Source: Verrucomicrobiales bacterium
Lineage (GTDB): Bacteria; Verrucomicrobiota; Verrucomicrobiia; Verrucomicrobiales; DEV007
Direction of reading: 5' to 3'
Assembly: GCA_012960505.1 (NCBI GenBank)
Contig: DUBC01000036.1
Span: 180,433-244,432 of the forward strand
Length of the DNA stretch: 64,000 nucleotides
Shown: one piece after another, positions 20,200-28,722 of the stretch
Layout: each line of letters starts with the position of its first letter
Numbering within the stretch: the stretch's first letter is position 1
Position numbers and translations under genes: made by a program
Notes under the pieces: model-generated
The model's input: only the letters and a program-made list of their open reading frames with translations
Told to the model about the DNA's origin: nothing
Databases searched by the model: none

Positions 20200-21465
20200 T
20201 TAGGAAAAGATCCCCTTTAAGATAAAGAAAATCAGCGCCGCAAGGCCCGCGCCGACCGGCAATGTCACTAGCCAAGAAACAACGATATTGATCAGCACCC
20301 GCAAATCCACCGCACTGATCCCACGTGCCAATCCTACACCAAGGACCGCACCAACGGCGATGTGAGTCGTCGATACCGGAATGCCATTGGTCGAGGCAAG
20401 CACTACCGTGAAGGCCGCGCCGAGGGTGGCGCTGTAGCCTCGCGTTGGTGTCAGTTCGGTGATCTTCTCTCCGATGGTCTGCATCACTCGATAACCGAGT
20501 GTAGCAAGGCCGACAACGATGCCACCGCCGCCCATCAACAGGATCCAAATCGGCATCTCCGATTCTTGTGCAACTTTTCCTCCCGATTGAATCAATCCGA
20601 TCACTGCAGCCATTGGCCCAATGCCGTTGGCAACATCATTTGAGCCGTGAGCAAATGCCATCGCGCAGGCCGTAAATATCATCATCGGTCGGAACATCCT
20701 CTCGACACTCGTGTAGTGGAAATTCTTGTCCGCGATGGCGTCTACTTTTACTCGATTGATCATGATTTTGCCAACAAACGCAAGCAGGACTCCCAAGATC
20801 GTGGCCCAAAGGAATTTCTGACCATCCGAAACATCAAGTTTTAGATGTTTTAGGCCCTTAAAGAGGCTCACCAGAACCACTATAAATGCTGCGAGAAAAA
20901 CATAGAAGGGTCCGTAGCGTCTTGCCATCTTGATCGGTTCATTAGCATTGATAATGAACTTACGAATGCTTACCATCAAAACAAACCCGATCACGCCACC
21001 AAGGACCGGAGAAATGATCCAACTGGCAACAATTTTGCCGATTTCTCCCCAGTTTACAGACTCAGGTCCGATCCCGACGATCGCAAACCCCACGACAGCA
21101 CCGACAATGGTGTGAGTAGTCGAAACGGGCCAACCTTTTGAAGAAGCGACCATCAGCCAAATCGCCGCCGAGAGCAGTGCCGCGAGCATTCCGTACAGCA
21201 GCAACTCCGGTCTATCTGAAATCGGTCCAGGGTCGATAATCCCCTTTCGAATCGTTTCAGTAACATCACCACCAGCGAGAAAAGCTCCGGCGAATTCGAA
21301 AATCGCAGCGATAATGATCGCTTGTTTCACGGTGATTGCTCCGGAACCGACCGAGGTTCCCATTGCGTTGGCGACGTCGTTGGCACCAATCCCCCAGGTC
21401 ATGTAAAGACCGAAGATTACTGCGAGAGAAAAGAATATCCAATTGTACTCTGTAATGATTTCCAT
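20200..21465 (-). CDS. pit: Low-affinity inorganic phosphate transporter, Pit family
   Basis: 421 residues with about ten to twelve membrane helices in two homologous halves. Each half has the Pit signature: GANDVANAMG near the N-terminus and HGSNDVANGIG in the second half, paired with GWPVSTTHTIVG and GIPVSTTHIAVG. Pit proteins move metal-phosphate complexes with protons across the inner membrane. The DUF47 gene lies 41 bp upstream, the classic pairing. Base composition is clearly richer in G+C than phoR, the porin or ppk, which suggests acquisition. The 284 bp between its stop and the ppk remnant holds no recognisable gene. Confidence 0.96.
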   Translation of the reverse strand: MEIITEYNWIFFSLAVIFGLYMTWGIGANDVANAMGTSVGSGAITVKQAIIIAAIFEFAGAFLAGGDVTETIRKGIIDPGPISDRPELLLYGMLAALLSAAIWLMVASSKGWPVSTTHTIVGAVVGFAIVGIGPESVNWGEIGKIVASWIISPVLGGVIGFVLMVSIRKFIINANEPIKMARRYGPFYVFLAAFIVVLVSLFKGLKHLKLDVSDGQKFLWATILGVLLAFVGKIMINRVKVDAIADKNFHYTSVERMFRPMMIFTACAMAFAHGSNDVANGIGPMAAVIGLIQSGGKVAQESEMPIWILLMGGGGIVVGLATLGYRVMQTIGEKITELTPTRGYSATLGAAFTVVLASTNGIPVSTTHIAVGAVLGVGLARGISAVDLRVLINIVVSWLVTLPVGAGLAALIFFILKGIFS

Positions 21466-21506
21466 GGTTATCTTTGGAGGAGAGGGTTAAATCAATGAAG
21501 TTGTGT

Positions 21507-22190
21507 TCATGATCGAGCGATGAGCAGCAACACCCGATCACCCACATTTTCTGAGCGGTTCGAAATGTCACCGACATGCTCGATGAGTTTATACCAAAAC
21601 ATTACATCGATCGGATTCAGTTGATCTTCGATAGCGAACAAGGCGTGATTAATTCTCATCATCAGATCGTCCGCGGACTCCTCCGTTTCCTGGAGTTTGA
21701 CAATCAACTTTCGAACTCGCCTCGACTCCTTGCCAGCAAATCCACCCTCCATCAACTCGTCCATCTGCTCGATGACATTTTCAGCCTGGCTGTAAGATTC
21801 CAGCGTATGTTCAATCAACTCGTCCAGCAGTGACAAGCACGATTCTGGGATCTCCATTTTCCGGTAGGTTAGGAGGCGTCCTATCGCGTTGGCCTTGTCA
21901 GCGATTTTGTCCTGCTCCGAAATCAACATCAACAGATCTCGGCGAGCGACCGGCATAAGTAACGTCGAGGGCATGTGAGCACGGTAATCTGTTTTCAAGT
22001 CATCGGCCTCGCTCTCGATCTCGTCGATTTTTGTCGCCACCACACAGATTTCCTCTTGATTTTTGGCTTTCAGCGCCGCGAACAACTGTGGGATTAGCAT
22101 GACTCCCTTTTTGACCACTCGCATATGTTGCTGGATGGGTTCCAAAGGGGAACCTCGTAGCAATTTGCGAAATGGATTGGTGGATTTCAT
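21507..22190 (-). CDS. DUF47 (PhoU-like, TIGR00153) family protein
   Basis: 227 residues, all-helical, soluble. DUF47 proteins resemble PhoU and are nearly always encoded next to a Pit transporter, which they are thought to regulate. Supporting segments are MPSTLLMPVARRDLLMLI, EQDKIADKANAIGR and the C-terminal YKLIEHVGDISNRSENVGDR. It is the first gene of the pit operon and shares its elevated G+C. A PHO-box-like triple repeat lies 69-97 bp upstream of its start. Confidence 0.93.
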   Translation of the reverse strand: MKSTNPFRKLLRGSPLEPIQQHMRVVKKGVMLIPQLFAALKAKNQEEICVVATKIDEIESEADDLKTDYRAHMPSTLLMPVARRDLLMLISEQDKIADKANAIGRLLTYRKMEIPESCLSLLDELIEHTLESYSQAENVIEQMDELMEGGFAGKESRRVRKLIVKLQETEESADDLMMRINHALFAIEDQLNPIDVMFWYKLIEHVGDISNRSENVGDRVLLLIARS

Positions 22191-22257
22191 CAGTGATCAG
22201 TTTTAAATGATTGAAATTGAATCAATTTGTATCTTTTATGCCGGGTAGAGCGAGTCA

Positions 22258-22287
22258 GCAATGTCGCAAACGTGACGGAAACGTAAC
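22258..22287 (-). promoter_or_regulatory. PHO-box-like direct repeats upstream of the DUF47-pit operon
   Basis: Read on the minus strand, three 7-mers lie at exact 11-bp spacing: GTTACGT (22287-22281), GTCACGT (22276-22270) and GACATTG (22265-22259). The spacers are TTCC and TTGC. A 7-bp direct repeat with a 4-bp spacer is the architecture of PhoB boxes, although the letters differ from the E. coli consensus. A TAAAAGAT stretch about 25 bp further downstream could be the -10. The rest of 22191-22481 holds nothing else I can name. Confidence 0.5.
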
Positions 22288-22481
22288 AAATATTACAATG
22301 CCGTAAGTTATGGGTCGTTCGCGTAATATAGGATACATTAGCGTACCCTATAATATTCTCTTTAATGTATAGGGGAGCAAAAGATAAATCACTTTTGGAA
22401 GTGTAGGGAATAAGGTATGACCCAAAAAACTTCGTCCCGCTTACTAAGAAGAATGAGAATTAAATGTTCTTAATCTTTTTA

Positions 22482-23627
22482 TTAGAAGTAAAGGCGCAAG
22501 CCTGAGAATAATGTCCACCCGCTGAATTCGCCGCCATCACTGCCTCCGTTCATATCGGCATATTCAATGCCAGTCATTAGTTTGAGTTTGTAATCATTAA
22601 TGTAGTAGTTTAGACCTAAGTAATAGGATTGGTAGTCTTCACCATATCCGCTATCAGTGAGACTTGCTTTTCTTTCGTAACGGTTTTGTGCACGAAGACC
22701 ATCTCCGTCGCTACTGGCGTAAGTGTATCGAGCGACTAATTGCAACTTATCACTAATGTCGTATGTGGGAAGAAGGACGAGGCCATAAGCGTCATCGCTG
22801 TAGCCGCCAGCATGTATCAGATCAGTGTTGAGAGTGATCGCTCCTTTGGTGAGGGAATGGTTTAAGGAGATTGAGTTTTTATAGGGCTTGGCAGCATTGT
22901 TTGTTTCGTCTTTGTTATGAAGTAAATCAAGTCTCCAGGCTACTTTATCAAAATCTGAACCTTTGGAATAATCGTAACCGATGCTAGCCAATGCAAATTC
23001 TCCGGAACCATTAAAATCACCAAATTCTTCATTAATATCTCCATTGTAAATCCCGAGAATGTAGCTCCAGTTTTCGATGGATCCACTGGCGCTGATGCCG
23101 GTGGATTTTTTCGGGCTCAATTGATTGACCAATAATGAACGTTCGAAGGTTAGGATTTTTCTGGAAGAAGTTGACTGTTCATAGGACCAGGCTGGTTTCT
23201 GTTTGCCTATAGTAACATTCAATGCATCGTTTCCTTGATATTTAATGTACGCTTCCTCTAGGCTTTTATAAAATGGTGAAAAGTCATCATTGATATTAAT
23301 TTCACCTTTCAATTTCCAGTCACCTCCAAATACTTTCGCTTCTGTTCCTAGCCGGACTCTACGACTTTCAGAATCGCTCCAACCACCTTGATCAGAATTC
23401 AAGTCCGCATATTGCCATTGGTATCGGCCAATGAGTTTCAAATCGTTGACCAGTAAGGAGTCTGAATCAGAGTAGAGTTGAGGTATATTCCAGAGATCTT
23501 TCAATGAATTTGAGGGGCTATTGTCCGAGGGCGGAGAGGATTCCCCTGCGATTAATGAAATTGAAATCAAAGGCAAGGTTATTGAGGTGATTAGAAAAGT
23601 AAGAATTTGATTCATCGAAATTTTCAT
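22482..23627 (-). CDS. Phosphate-selective porin O/P-like outer-membrane protein
   Basis: 381 residues with a signal peptide (hydrophobic core about residues 10-27). The rest has alternating beta-strand pattern with many aromatic girdle residues and ends in FSGWTLFSGLRLYF. The C-terminal Phe is required for outer-membrane assembly of barrels. The VTIGKQKPAWSYEQSTSSR segment, FERSLLVNQ and the loop pattern fit the OprO/OprP porin family. These are trimers that import phosphate or polyphosphate. Codon use is like the host genes, unlike pit/DUF47. It is divergent from ppk, so a shared regulatory region of 394 bp lies between them. Confidence 0.85.
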   Translation of the reverse strand: MKISMNQILTFLITSITLPLISISLIAGESSPPSDNSPSNSLKDLWNIPQLYSDSDSLLVNDLKLIGRYQWQYADLNSDQGGWSDSESRRVRLGTEAKVFGGDWKLKGEININDDFSPFYKSLEEAYIKYQGNDALNVTIGKQKPAWSYEQSTSSRKILTFERSLLVNQLSPKKSTGISASGSIENWSYILGIYNGDINEEFGDFNGSGEFALASIGYDYSKGSDFDKVAWRLDLLHNKDETNNAAKPYKNSISLNHSLTKGAITLNTDLIHAGGYSDDAYGLVLLPTYDISDKLQLVARYTYASSDGDGLRAQNRYERKASLTDSGYGEDYQSYYLGLNYYINDYKLKLMTGIEYADMNGGSDGGEFSGWTLFSGLRLYF

Positions 23628-24021
23628 ACGTTGTTCTTATAATTGTTATGGGATGTCGTACACCCTCGTATTCGAACTAATTGTTAGTGCTGTTAATGTT
23701 AAGTTAGGGTAATTTATTTAATTAAAAAGAATCTCAAGTGACAAAATGATATTTATGATACCGGTTATTAAAGGTGATTCAAATTCATGCTACACAAACG
23801 TTATTTAATTCATTGATATTTATACGCTTGCCCAAGAACAAAACAAAGGTCTAGCGCAATAAATATATTCATATGTGTAAATTATTTAGAGGCTCAATAT
23901 AATATTTAGACGTTTGAGCCTGAAAAGGAATAATGTAATAGCTCAAACATTTAGTTTTTTTTTGCGAATTAAGATTTCCGCAAGTACAACAACTGTGCGA
24001 AAATCAATGCCCGTTTAATCA
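23628..24021. other. Divergent intergenic region between the porin and ppk
   Basis: 394 bp, strongly AT-rich, no gene. The porin-proximal part carries clustered TTAACA/CTAACA-like words on the minus strand (about 23674-23710). They are reminiscent of PhoP/PhoB half-sites but irregularly spaced. The ppk-proximal part holds the two overlapping hairpins described separately. Confidence 0.55.
23890..23963 (+). promoter_or_regulatory. Two mutually exclusive hairpins plus T-run in the ppk leader
   Basis: AGGCTCAA (23890-23897) pairs perfectly with TTGAGCCT (23914-23921). The overlapping GTTTGAGC (23912-23919) also pairs perfectly with GCTCAAAC (23941-23948), which is followed after six bases by nine T (23955-23963). 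The middle strand cannot be in both stems. This is the geometry of an antiterminator/terminator switch, 58 bp before the ppk start. The second stem has a long 21-nt loop and a gap before the T-run, so it may be a weak terminator. The repeats could instead be protein-binding sites. Confidence 0.5.
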
Positions 24022-26136
24022 ATGGAGATTCCCTACATAAATAGAGAGCTTAGTTGGCTTGAATTTAATCAGCGCGTTTTTAATGAGGCCAGAAGGCAAG
24101 AACTTCCCTTGCTAGAACGATTGAAATTCTTGTCTATTACTGCGTCGAACCTAGATGAGTTTTTCATGGTCAGGGTCGGAGGCCTTGAAATGCTCCGTTC
24201 CGCGCGGAAGAAAAAGCCTGACCCGGCTGGATTCTCACCGAGTAAACAATTATTACTAGTGAGGCAAAGAGTTGATATTATGCTCAGTGAAATTGAGCAA
24301 TGCTTCTTTGAGGAGTTGCTTCCTGAGCTAAATGAAGAGGGCATACGCAGAGCCTCAGTCGATCAATTAACAGCTGCACAGATGGACCATGTCGCTAAGT
24401 TTTTTGCTGAGAGAGTCATGCCTCTCTTAACGCCGGTTATAGCAAATGATAATATCCGTGAGTCCAGCGCTTTGCCGAGTCTTTGCATTTCTCTGTTTTG
24501 TGAGATTGGCACGTCAGAAGGGACAGGCCCGAGATACGTTTTGGTGCCGATCCCGGGTAACGTATCTCGCTTCATTTGGCTTCCCGATTCCGATGAGAGT
24601 AAATTTATCTTACTTGAGGATGTAATAGCTAACTTTGTGGGGCAAGTTTTTCCTGATGAGGTGGTAAATAGCAGTGGTCTCTTTCGTGTTACCCGCAATG
24701 CAGATATTTCACTTGAAGAGGAGGGGGCACATGATCTGGCTAGAGAAATGGGTGATGTTCTAGCAGAAAGGAAGCATAGCAAATGTGTGAGACTTGATGT
24801 GGGACATGAATTCCCAAGATTTCTATCTGGCAAACTTAGAGATTTATTTGGAGCTGAAACTAATCAAGTTTATACGACGAGAGCACCATTTGGTTTGGGT
24901 GACTTTATTGAAGTTGCTACGGTAAAGGGATTTGGAAATCTTCAAGTGGAACCGTGGGCGCCGATGCTGAATAAACTTTGGAGTCCTGGGGAAAATATAT
25001 TTAAGAGCATTTCTGAGAATGATATCCTTTTACATCACCCGTATGAAAGTTTTGAACCTGTCATTGCTTTAGTTGAGCAATCGGCGACAGATCCTAAGGT
25101 CTTGGCCATTAAGCAAACTTTGTACAGGACCGCTAATAACAGCCGAGTCATTAGTGCCCTTATCAGAGCAGCTGAGAATGGGAAGCAGGTCACTGTCGTT
25201 GTTGAGCTTAAGGCTCGATTTGATGAGGCTCGTAATCTAGAGAGGGCTGAGGAGCTGGAAAAGGCTGGAGTTCAAATAATTTATGGAGTCAAGGGGTACA
25301 AAACTCATTGCAAGATAACCCTAGTTGTTAGGAATGAAAATAAGGAGCTGAAACGCTATACTCATTTTGGCACGGGCAATTACAATGAGGTGACTGCTGG
25401 GCTTTATACTGATATTAGCTACATGACTTCGAAGCGGAAATATGGATACGAAACGGCAGCGTTATTTAATGCGCTCACTGGTGGTTCCAAGCTTAAAGGA
25501 ATGAAGAATCTTATAGTGGCTCCTTTTTACCTCAGAGAAAAGTTCATTGAGTTAATTGAAGTTGAAACAAAAAACGCAGAAGAAGGTAAGGAGGCAAGTA
25601 TCGATATTAAGGTTAATAATTTGCAGGATGCTTCGATAATTAGATCCCTGTACAAGGCGTCATATGCTGGAGTTAAAATTAGACTAAACGTTCGTGGCAT
25701 ATGTTGTCTTCAACCTGGCCTGAAGAAGATTAGTAAAAATATAAAAGTGATGAGCACTGTGGATCGTTATTTGGAGCATTCTCGTATTCTTTCTTTTTAT
25801 AATGGAGGTAAGGTTAGGATTTTTATTTCGAGCGCTGATTTAATGGAGCGTAGCTTTGATCGGCGAGTTGAATCGATGGTTGAAATTAAGGATTCGAGTT
25901 CGAGAAAAAGAATATTAGAAATTCTTGAGGGAAGTTTCAGGGATAATTCTCATTCATACGAGCTTGAATCTGATGGGACTTATGTCTTGCGTGAGGTGGC
26001 AAAAGGAGAAAAACGATTCCGTGCACAGAGCTATTTCCATGGCCAGTCTGTTAAGCGGGCAGGGAAAATTTCTTTAATGAAGGAAACGTCTTTTGCTCCT
26101 CACAAACCAAAAAAGAAAATGGATGAGGCGATTTAA
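24022..26136 (+). CDS. ppk: Polyphosphate kinase Ppk1
   Basis: Makes polyphosphate from ATP, and runs in reverse; membrane-associated. The 704-residue length is normal. It has the N-terminal domain with [14 protein letters not shown], then the head domain and two phospholipase-D-like catalytic domains. His429 in KTHCKITL is the autophosphorylated residue and His586 in YLEHSRILSF is the second catalytic His. The FGTGNYNE and NVRGICCLQPG motifs are present. It is the intact counterpart of the remnant at 19.7-19.9 kb. A ROK kinase gene follows after 24 bp. The leader contains a possible attenuator. Confidence 0.97.
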   Translation: MEIPYINRELSWLEFNQRVFNEARRQELPLLERLKFLSITASNLDEFFMVRVGGLEMLRSARKKKPDPAGFSPSKQLLLVRQRVDIMLSEIEQCFFEELLPELNEEGIRRASVDQLTAAQMDHVAKFFAERVMPLLTPVIANDNIRESSALPSLCISLFCEIGTSEGTGPRYVLVPIPGNVSRFIWLPDSDESKFILLEDVIANFVGQVFPDEVVNSSGLFRVTRNADISLEEEGAHDLAREMGDVLAERKHSKCVRLDVGHEFPRFLSGKLRDLFGAETNQVYTTRAPFGLGDFIEVATVKGFGNLQVEPWAPMLNKLWSPGENIFKSISENDILLHHPYESFEPVIALVEQSATDPKVLAIKQTLYRTANNSRVISALIRAAENGKQVTVVVELKARFDEARNLERAEELEKAGVQIIYGVKGYKTHCKITLVVRNENKELKRYTHFGTGNYNEVTAGLYTDISYMTSKRKYGYETAALFNALTGGSKLKGMKNLIVAPFYLREKFIELIEVETKNAEEGKEASIDIKVNNLQDASIIRSLYKASYAGVKIRLNVRGICCLQPGLKKISKNIKVMSTVDRYLEHSRILSFYNGGKVRIFISSADLMERSFDRRVESMVEIKDSSSRKRILEILEGSFRDNSHSYELESDGTYVLREVAKGEKRFRAQSYFHGQSVKRAGKISLMKETSFAPHKPKKKMDEAI

Positions 26137-26160
26137 TGCCCTGAACGCGATCCTCTTAGA

Positions 26161-27126
26161 ATGGCTAAAAAGATTTCAGTGGGAATAGATTTGGGAGGTA
26201 CAAAAATCATGGCGGTGATTTTTGATAAGAGCTTTAACGTGTTGGGATCAGAGCGCGTTCCGACTGAAGGTCATAAAGGATCAAAGGATGGGTTGAAACG
26301 AATCTTGAACACTGTAAATACGGCCCTTGAATCAGCAGGTCTAAATAAGGATGAAGTTGTTGCTTGTGGTATTGGATGTCCAGGAGTCGTTGATTTCAGT
26401 AGTGGAGTTCTTCGAGAGGCATCTAATTTGGGGTGGAAAGATGTTGAGATTGGGCGTTACTTATCCAAAAAACTTGATGCAGAAGTGGTCGTTTTAAATG
26501 ATGTGGATGCTGGAACTTATGGTGAGTATCACTTAGGTGCAGCTCAAGGTGCTCATTCTGTCTTTGGAGTTTTTCCCGGTACTGGTGTAGGAGGAGGTTT
26601 TGTCTATGATGGAAAAATCCTAATGGGGAGAACTGCTTCGTGCATGGAATTTGGAAGGTACAGGATGCTTGGTTCGACCCTCGAGGGAGAACTTCATGAG
26701 CCGGTTGCTCTCGAAACTCTTTGCGGAAGACTTGGGATCGCGTCTTCTTGTATTATCGAAGCTTCAAGGGGTAATGCAGGTTCAATTTTGGAGACTGTCG
26801 GGACTGATATAAGAAAAATCAAAAGCGGTACAATTAAAAAGTCCATTGATGCAGGAGAAGAGAGTGTTCTTCATATAATGAAGAGGAGCATTTATTATTT
26901 AGGTGTTGGAGTGACCAGTGTCGTTGAATTGTTAGCACCGGAAGTCATCGTTTTGGGAGGAGGTCTAGTGGAAAAGATGCCAGAACTTTATCTCGAAGGT
27001 CTGAAAGATGTTGTTCATAAATATGGATCTAAGCCGCTCGCCGAGGCAGTGGATTTTCGCGTTGCTAAGACAGGGGATCTTGCTGTGGCTATTGGAGCAG
27101 CTTCTTATGCGTTAGATCGCGGATAA
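26161..27126 (+). CDS. ROK-family sugar kinase without the usual zinc motif
   Basis: 321 residues. The N-terminal phosphate loop IDLGGTKIMAVIFD and the ROK signature GTGVGGGFVYDGKILMG are clear, and VLNDVDAGTYGE contains the catalytic Asp. ROK glucokinases normally have an ExGH motif and a CxCGxxGCxE cluster that bind zinc. Here the first reads MEFGRY, with Arg in place of His, and no Cys cluster is present. The gene directly follows ppk, so a polyphosphate-using glucokinase is possible, but ATP is equally possible. Substrate is unproven. Confidence 0.85.
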   Translation: MAKKISVGIDLGGTKIMAVIFDKSFNVLGSERVPTEGHKGSKDGLKRILNTVNTALESAGLNKDEVVACGIGCPGVVDFSSGVLREASNLGWKDVEIGRYLSKKLDAEVVVLNDVDAGTYGEYHLGAAQGAHSVFGVFPGTGVGGGFVYDGKILMGRTASCMEFGRYRMLGSTLEGELHEPVALETLCGRLGIASSCIIEASRGNAGSILETVGTDIRKIKSGTIKKSIDAGEESVLHIMKRSIYYLGVGVTSVVELLAPEVIVLGGGLVEKMPELYLEGLKDVVHKYGSKPLAEAVDFRVAKTGDLAVAIGAASYALDRG

Positions 27127-27208
27127 AGGTGAATGAGAGATTTTATCAGACTAAGATTTCCTAAAAAATTAAAAATTTAGTCCTAGTATTTACTTGCTTG
27201 TTTTTGTT

Positions 27209-27228
27209 ATGCACACATTATTGTGCAT
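27209..27228 (+). promoter_or_regulatory. Inverted repeat covering the guaB start codon
   Basis: ATGCACA (27209-27215) and TGTGCAT (27222-27228) are perfectly complementary around a 6-nt loop. The right arm includes the first two bases of the preferred guaB ATG (27227). In mRNA this hairpin could hide the start codon. The left arm contains an alternative in-frame ATG (27209) that would add six residues. Confidence 0.45.
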
Positions 27229-28687
27229 GGCAGAGGAGTTTTCTTTAGGTCTCAGTTTCGATGATGTTCTTCTTGTGCCTAAGAAGAGCTCTATTTTACC
27301 TTCTGAATCGAATATCCAATCGGTACTGACTAATTCAATCAGTGTGAATATTCCAATACTGTCTTCAGCTATGGATACCGTCACAGAAGCGGAATTGGCC
27401 ATTGCTTTAGCCCGTGAGGGAGGAATGGGCGTCATTCATAGGAATTGTTCCATAGAAGAACAATCTTCTTATGTTAAAAAAGTAAAAAGATCAGAAAATA
27501 CAGTAATACATAAGCCAATTACCGTAACTGAGAATACCACCTTAGGTCAGTTACATGCAGTAATGAATGAACATGGAGTGTCAGGATTTCCCGTAGTTGA
27601 TGGGGAAGGAACTTTGGTCGGAATGGTCACCAATCGTGACATTTGGTATGTGGAAGATGAATCTACCTGTGTCAGCGAGATGATGACACCTAAAGAAAAG
27701 CTAATCTCTGCTCCTAAAAATGTTTCACAGGAGAAGGTGAGGCAAACTTTGTACAAAAATCGCCTAGAGAAGCTTCCACTAGTTGATGCTGAAGGAAAGC
27801 TGGCCGGTATGATTACAACTAAGGATATTGAGATTCGCCAACGGTATACAAATGCATCAAAGGATCAGAACGGGCAGCTCCGGGTAGGAGCCGCGATCGG
27901 TGTTGGAGGGGATTCGAGGGAAAGAGCCAGCGCGATGGTCGAGTCAGGAGCTGACGCATTATTCATTGATGCGGCCACTGGTCATACGACGAGAGTCCTG
28001 GAGGTAATTTCAAATCTTGTAAGTAGTCACCCTGAGACTCCTGTAGTGGCAGGAAACGTGGTCACTGCCGAAGGAGCTAATGATTTAGTTAGCGCCGGAG
28101 TCAGTGCGGTTAAAGTTGGAGTTGGACCTGGATCGATCTGTACTACTAGAGTCATATCCGGTGTTGGTATGCCTCAATTTACAGCAGTAAAAAATGTAGC
28201 TGAAGTGTGTAGACCTGAGGGAGTCACTGTCATAGCTGATGGCGGAATTCGTTATTCTGGCGACATAGTGAAGGCACTTGCTGCAGGAGCTGATCTTGTC
28301 ATGCTGGGCTCATTATTAGCCGGAACCCGTGAATCTCCTGGTTCAATGGTTAATTGGCAGGGCAGAACATTTAAAGAGTACAGAGGAATGGGATCTGTAA
28401 AGGCAATGAGGAAAGGCTCCAGTGACAGGTACGGGCAAAACGCTTCAGGTAAATTAGTGGCCGAAGGGGTTGAGGCCAGAGTCCCTTATCGGGGAAAGTT
28501 AGCAGATATGATCTTTCAGTTAGTCGGAGGATTGCGTTCAGGAATGGGCTATGTTGGGGCATCTAGTCTGCAGGAACTTAGGGAAAAGGCTGAGTTCACA
28601 AGAATTACTTCTGGAGGCTTGAAGGAAAGTCACCCGCATGACATTGTTGTTACCGAAGAGCCAATTAATTATCAATCAATGGACTAA
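27227..28687 (+). CDS. guaB: IMP dehydrogenase GuaB
   Basis: Oxidises IMP to XMP with NAD, the committed step of GMP synthesis. The start at 27227 ([18 protein letters not shown]) gives 486 residues with the standard N-terminus; starts at 27194 or 27209 only add a short hydrophobic leader. The TIM-barrel is interrupted by two CBS domains (about 90-205). Catalytic Cys305 lies in GPGSICTTR, and the flap has [20 protein letters not shown] and the C-terminal [11 protein letters not shown] are conserved. guaA follows after 35 bp, so XMP is made and used from one transcript. Confidence 0.97.
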   Translation: MAEEFSLGLSFDDVLLVPKKSSILPSESNIQSVLTNSISVNIPILSSAMDTVTEAELAIALAREGGMGVIHRNCSIEEQSSYVKKVKRSENTVIHKPITVTENTTLGQLHAVMNEHGVSGFPVVDGEGTLVGMVTNRDIWYVEDESTCVSEMMTPKEKLISAPKNVSQEKVRQTLYKNRLEKLPLVDAEGKLAGMITTKDIEIRQRYTNASKDQNGQLRVGAAIGVGGDSRERASAMVESGADALFIDAATGHTTRVLEVISNLVSSHPETPVVAGNVVTAEGANDLVSAGVSAVKVGVGPGSICTTRVISGVGMPQFTAVKNVAEVCRPEGVTVIADGGIRYSGDIVKALAAGADLVMLGSLLAGTRESPGSMVNWQGRTFKEYRGMGSVKAMRKGSSDRYGQNASGKLVAEGVEARVPYRGKLADMIFQLVGGLRSGMGYVGASSLQELREKAEFTRITSGGLKESHPHDIVVTEEPINYQSMD

Positions 28688-28722
28688 TTGGTCCGAGTCC
28701 TGCGAATTTATTTAGTTTTATC

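Noticed and set aside
20171..20548. Minus-strand frame of 125 aa overlapping pit.
   Set aside because: It is out of frame with the complete Pit coding sequence and rich in His/Arg; shadow of GC-rich coding DNA.
23674..23710. TTAACA/CTAACA cluster upstream of the porin as a PhoB/PhoP box.
   Set aside because: Spacing is irregular (6, 9, 11 bp), so it does not make a clear box; noted only as part of the intergenic description.
27149..27184. GACTAA...TTAGTC pairing after the ROK gene as a terminator.
   Set aside because: The stem is six pairs with a long AT-rich loop and no T-run on the proper side.
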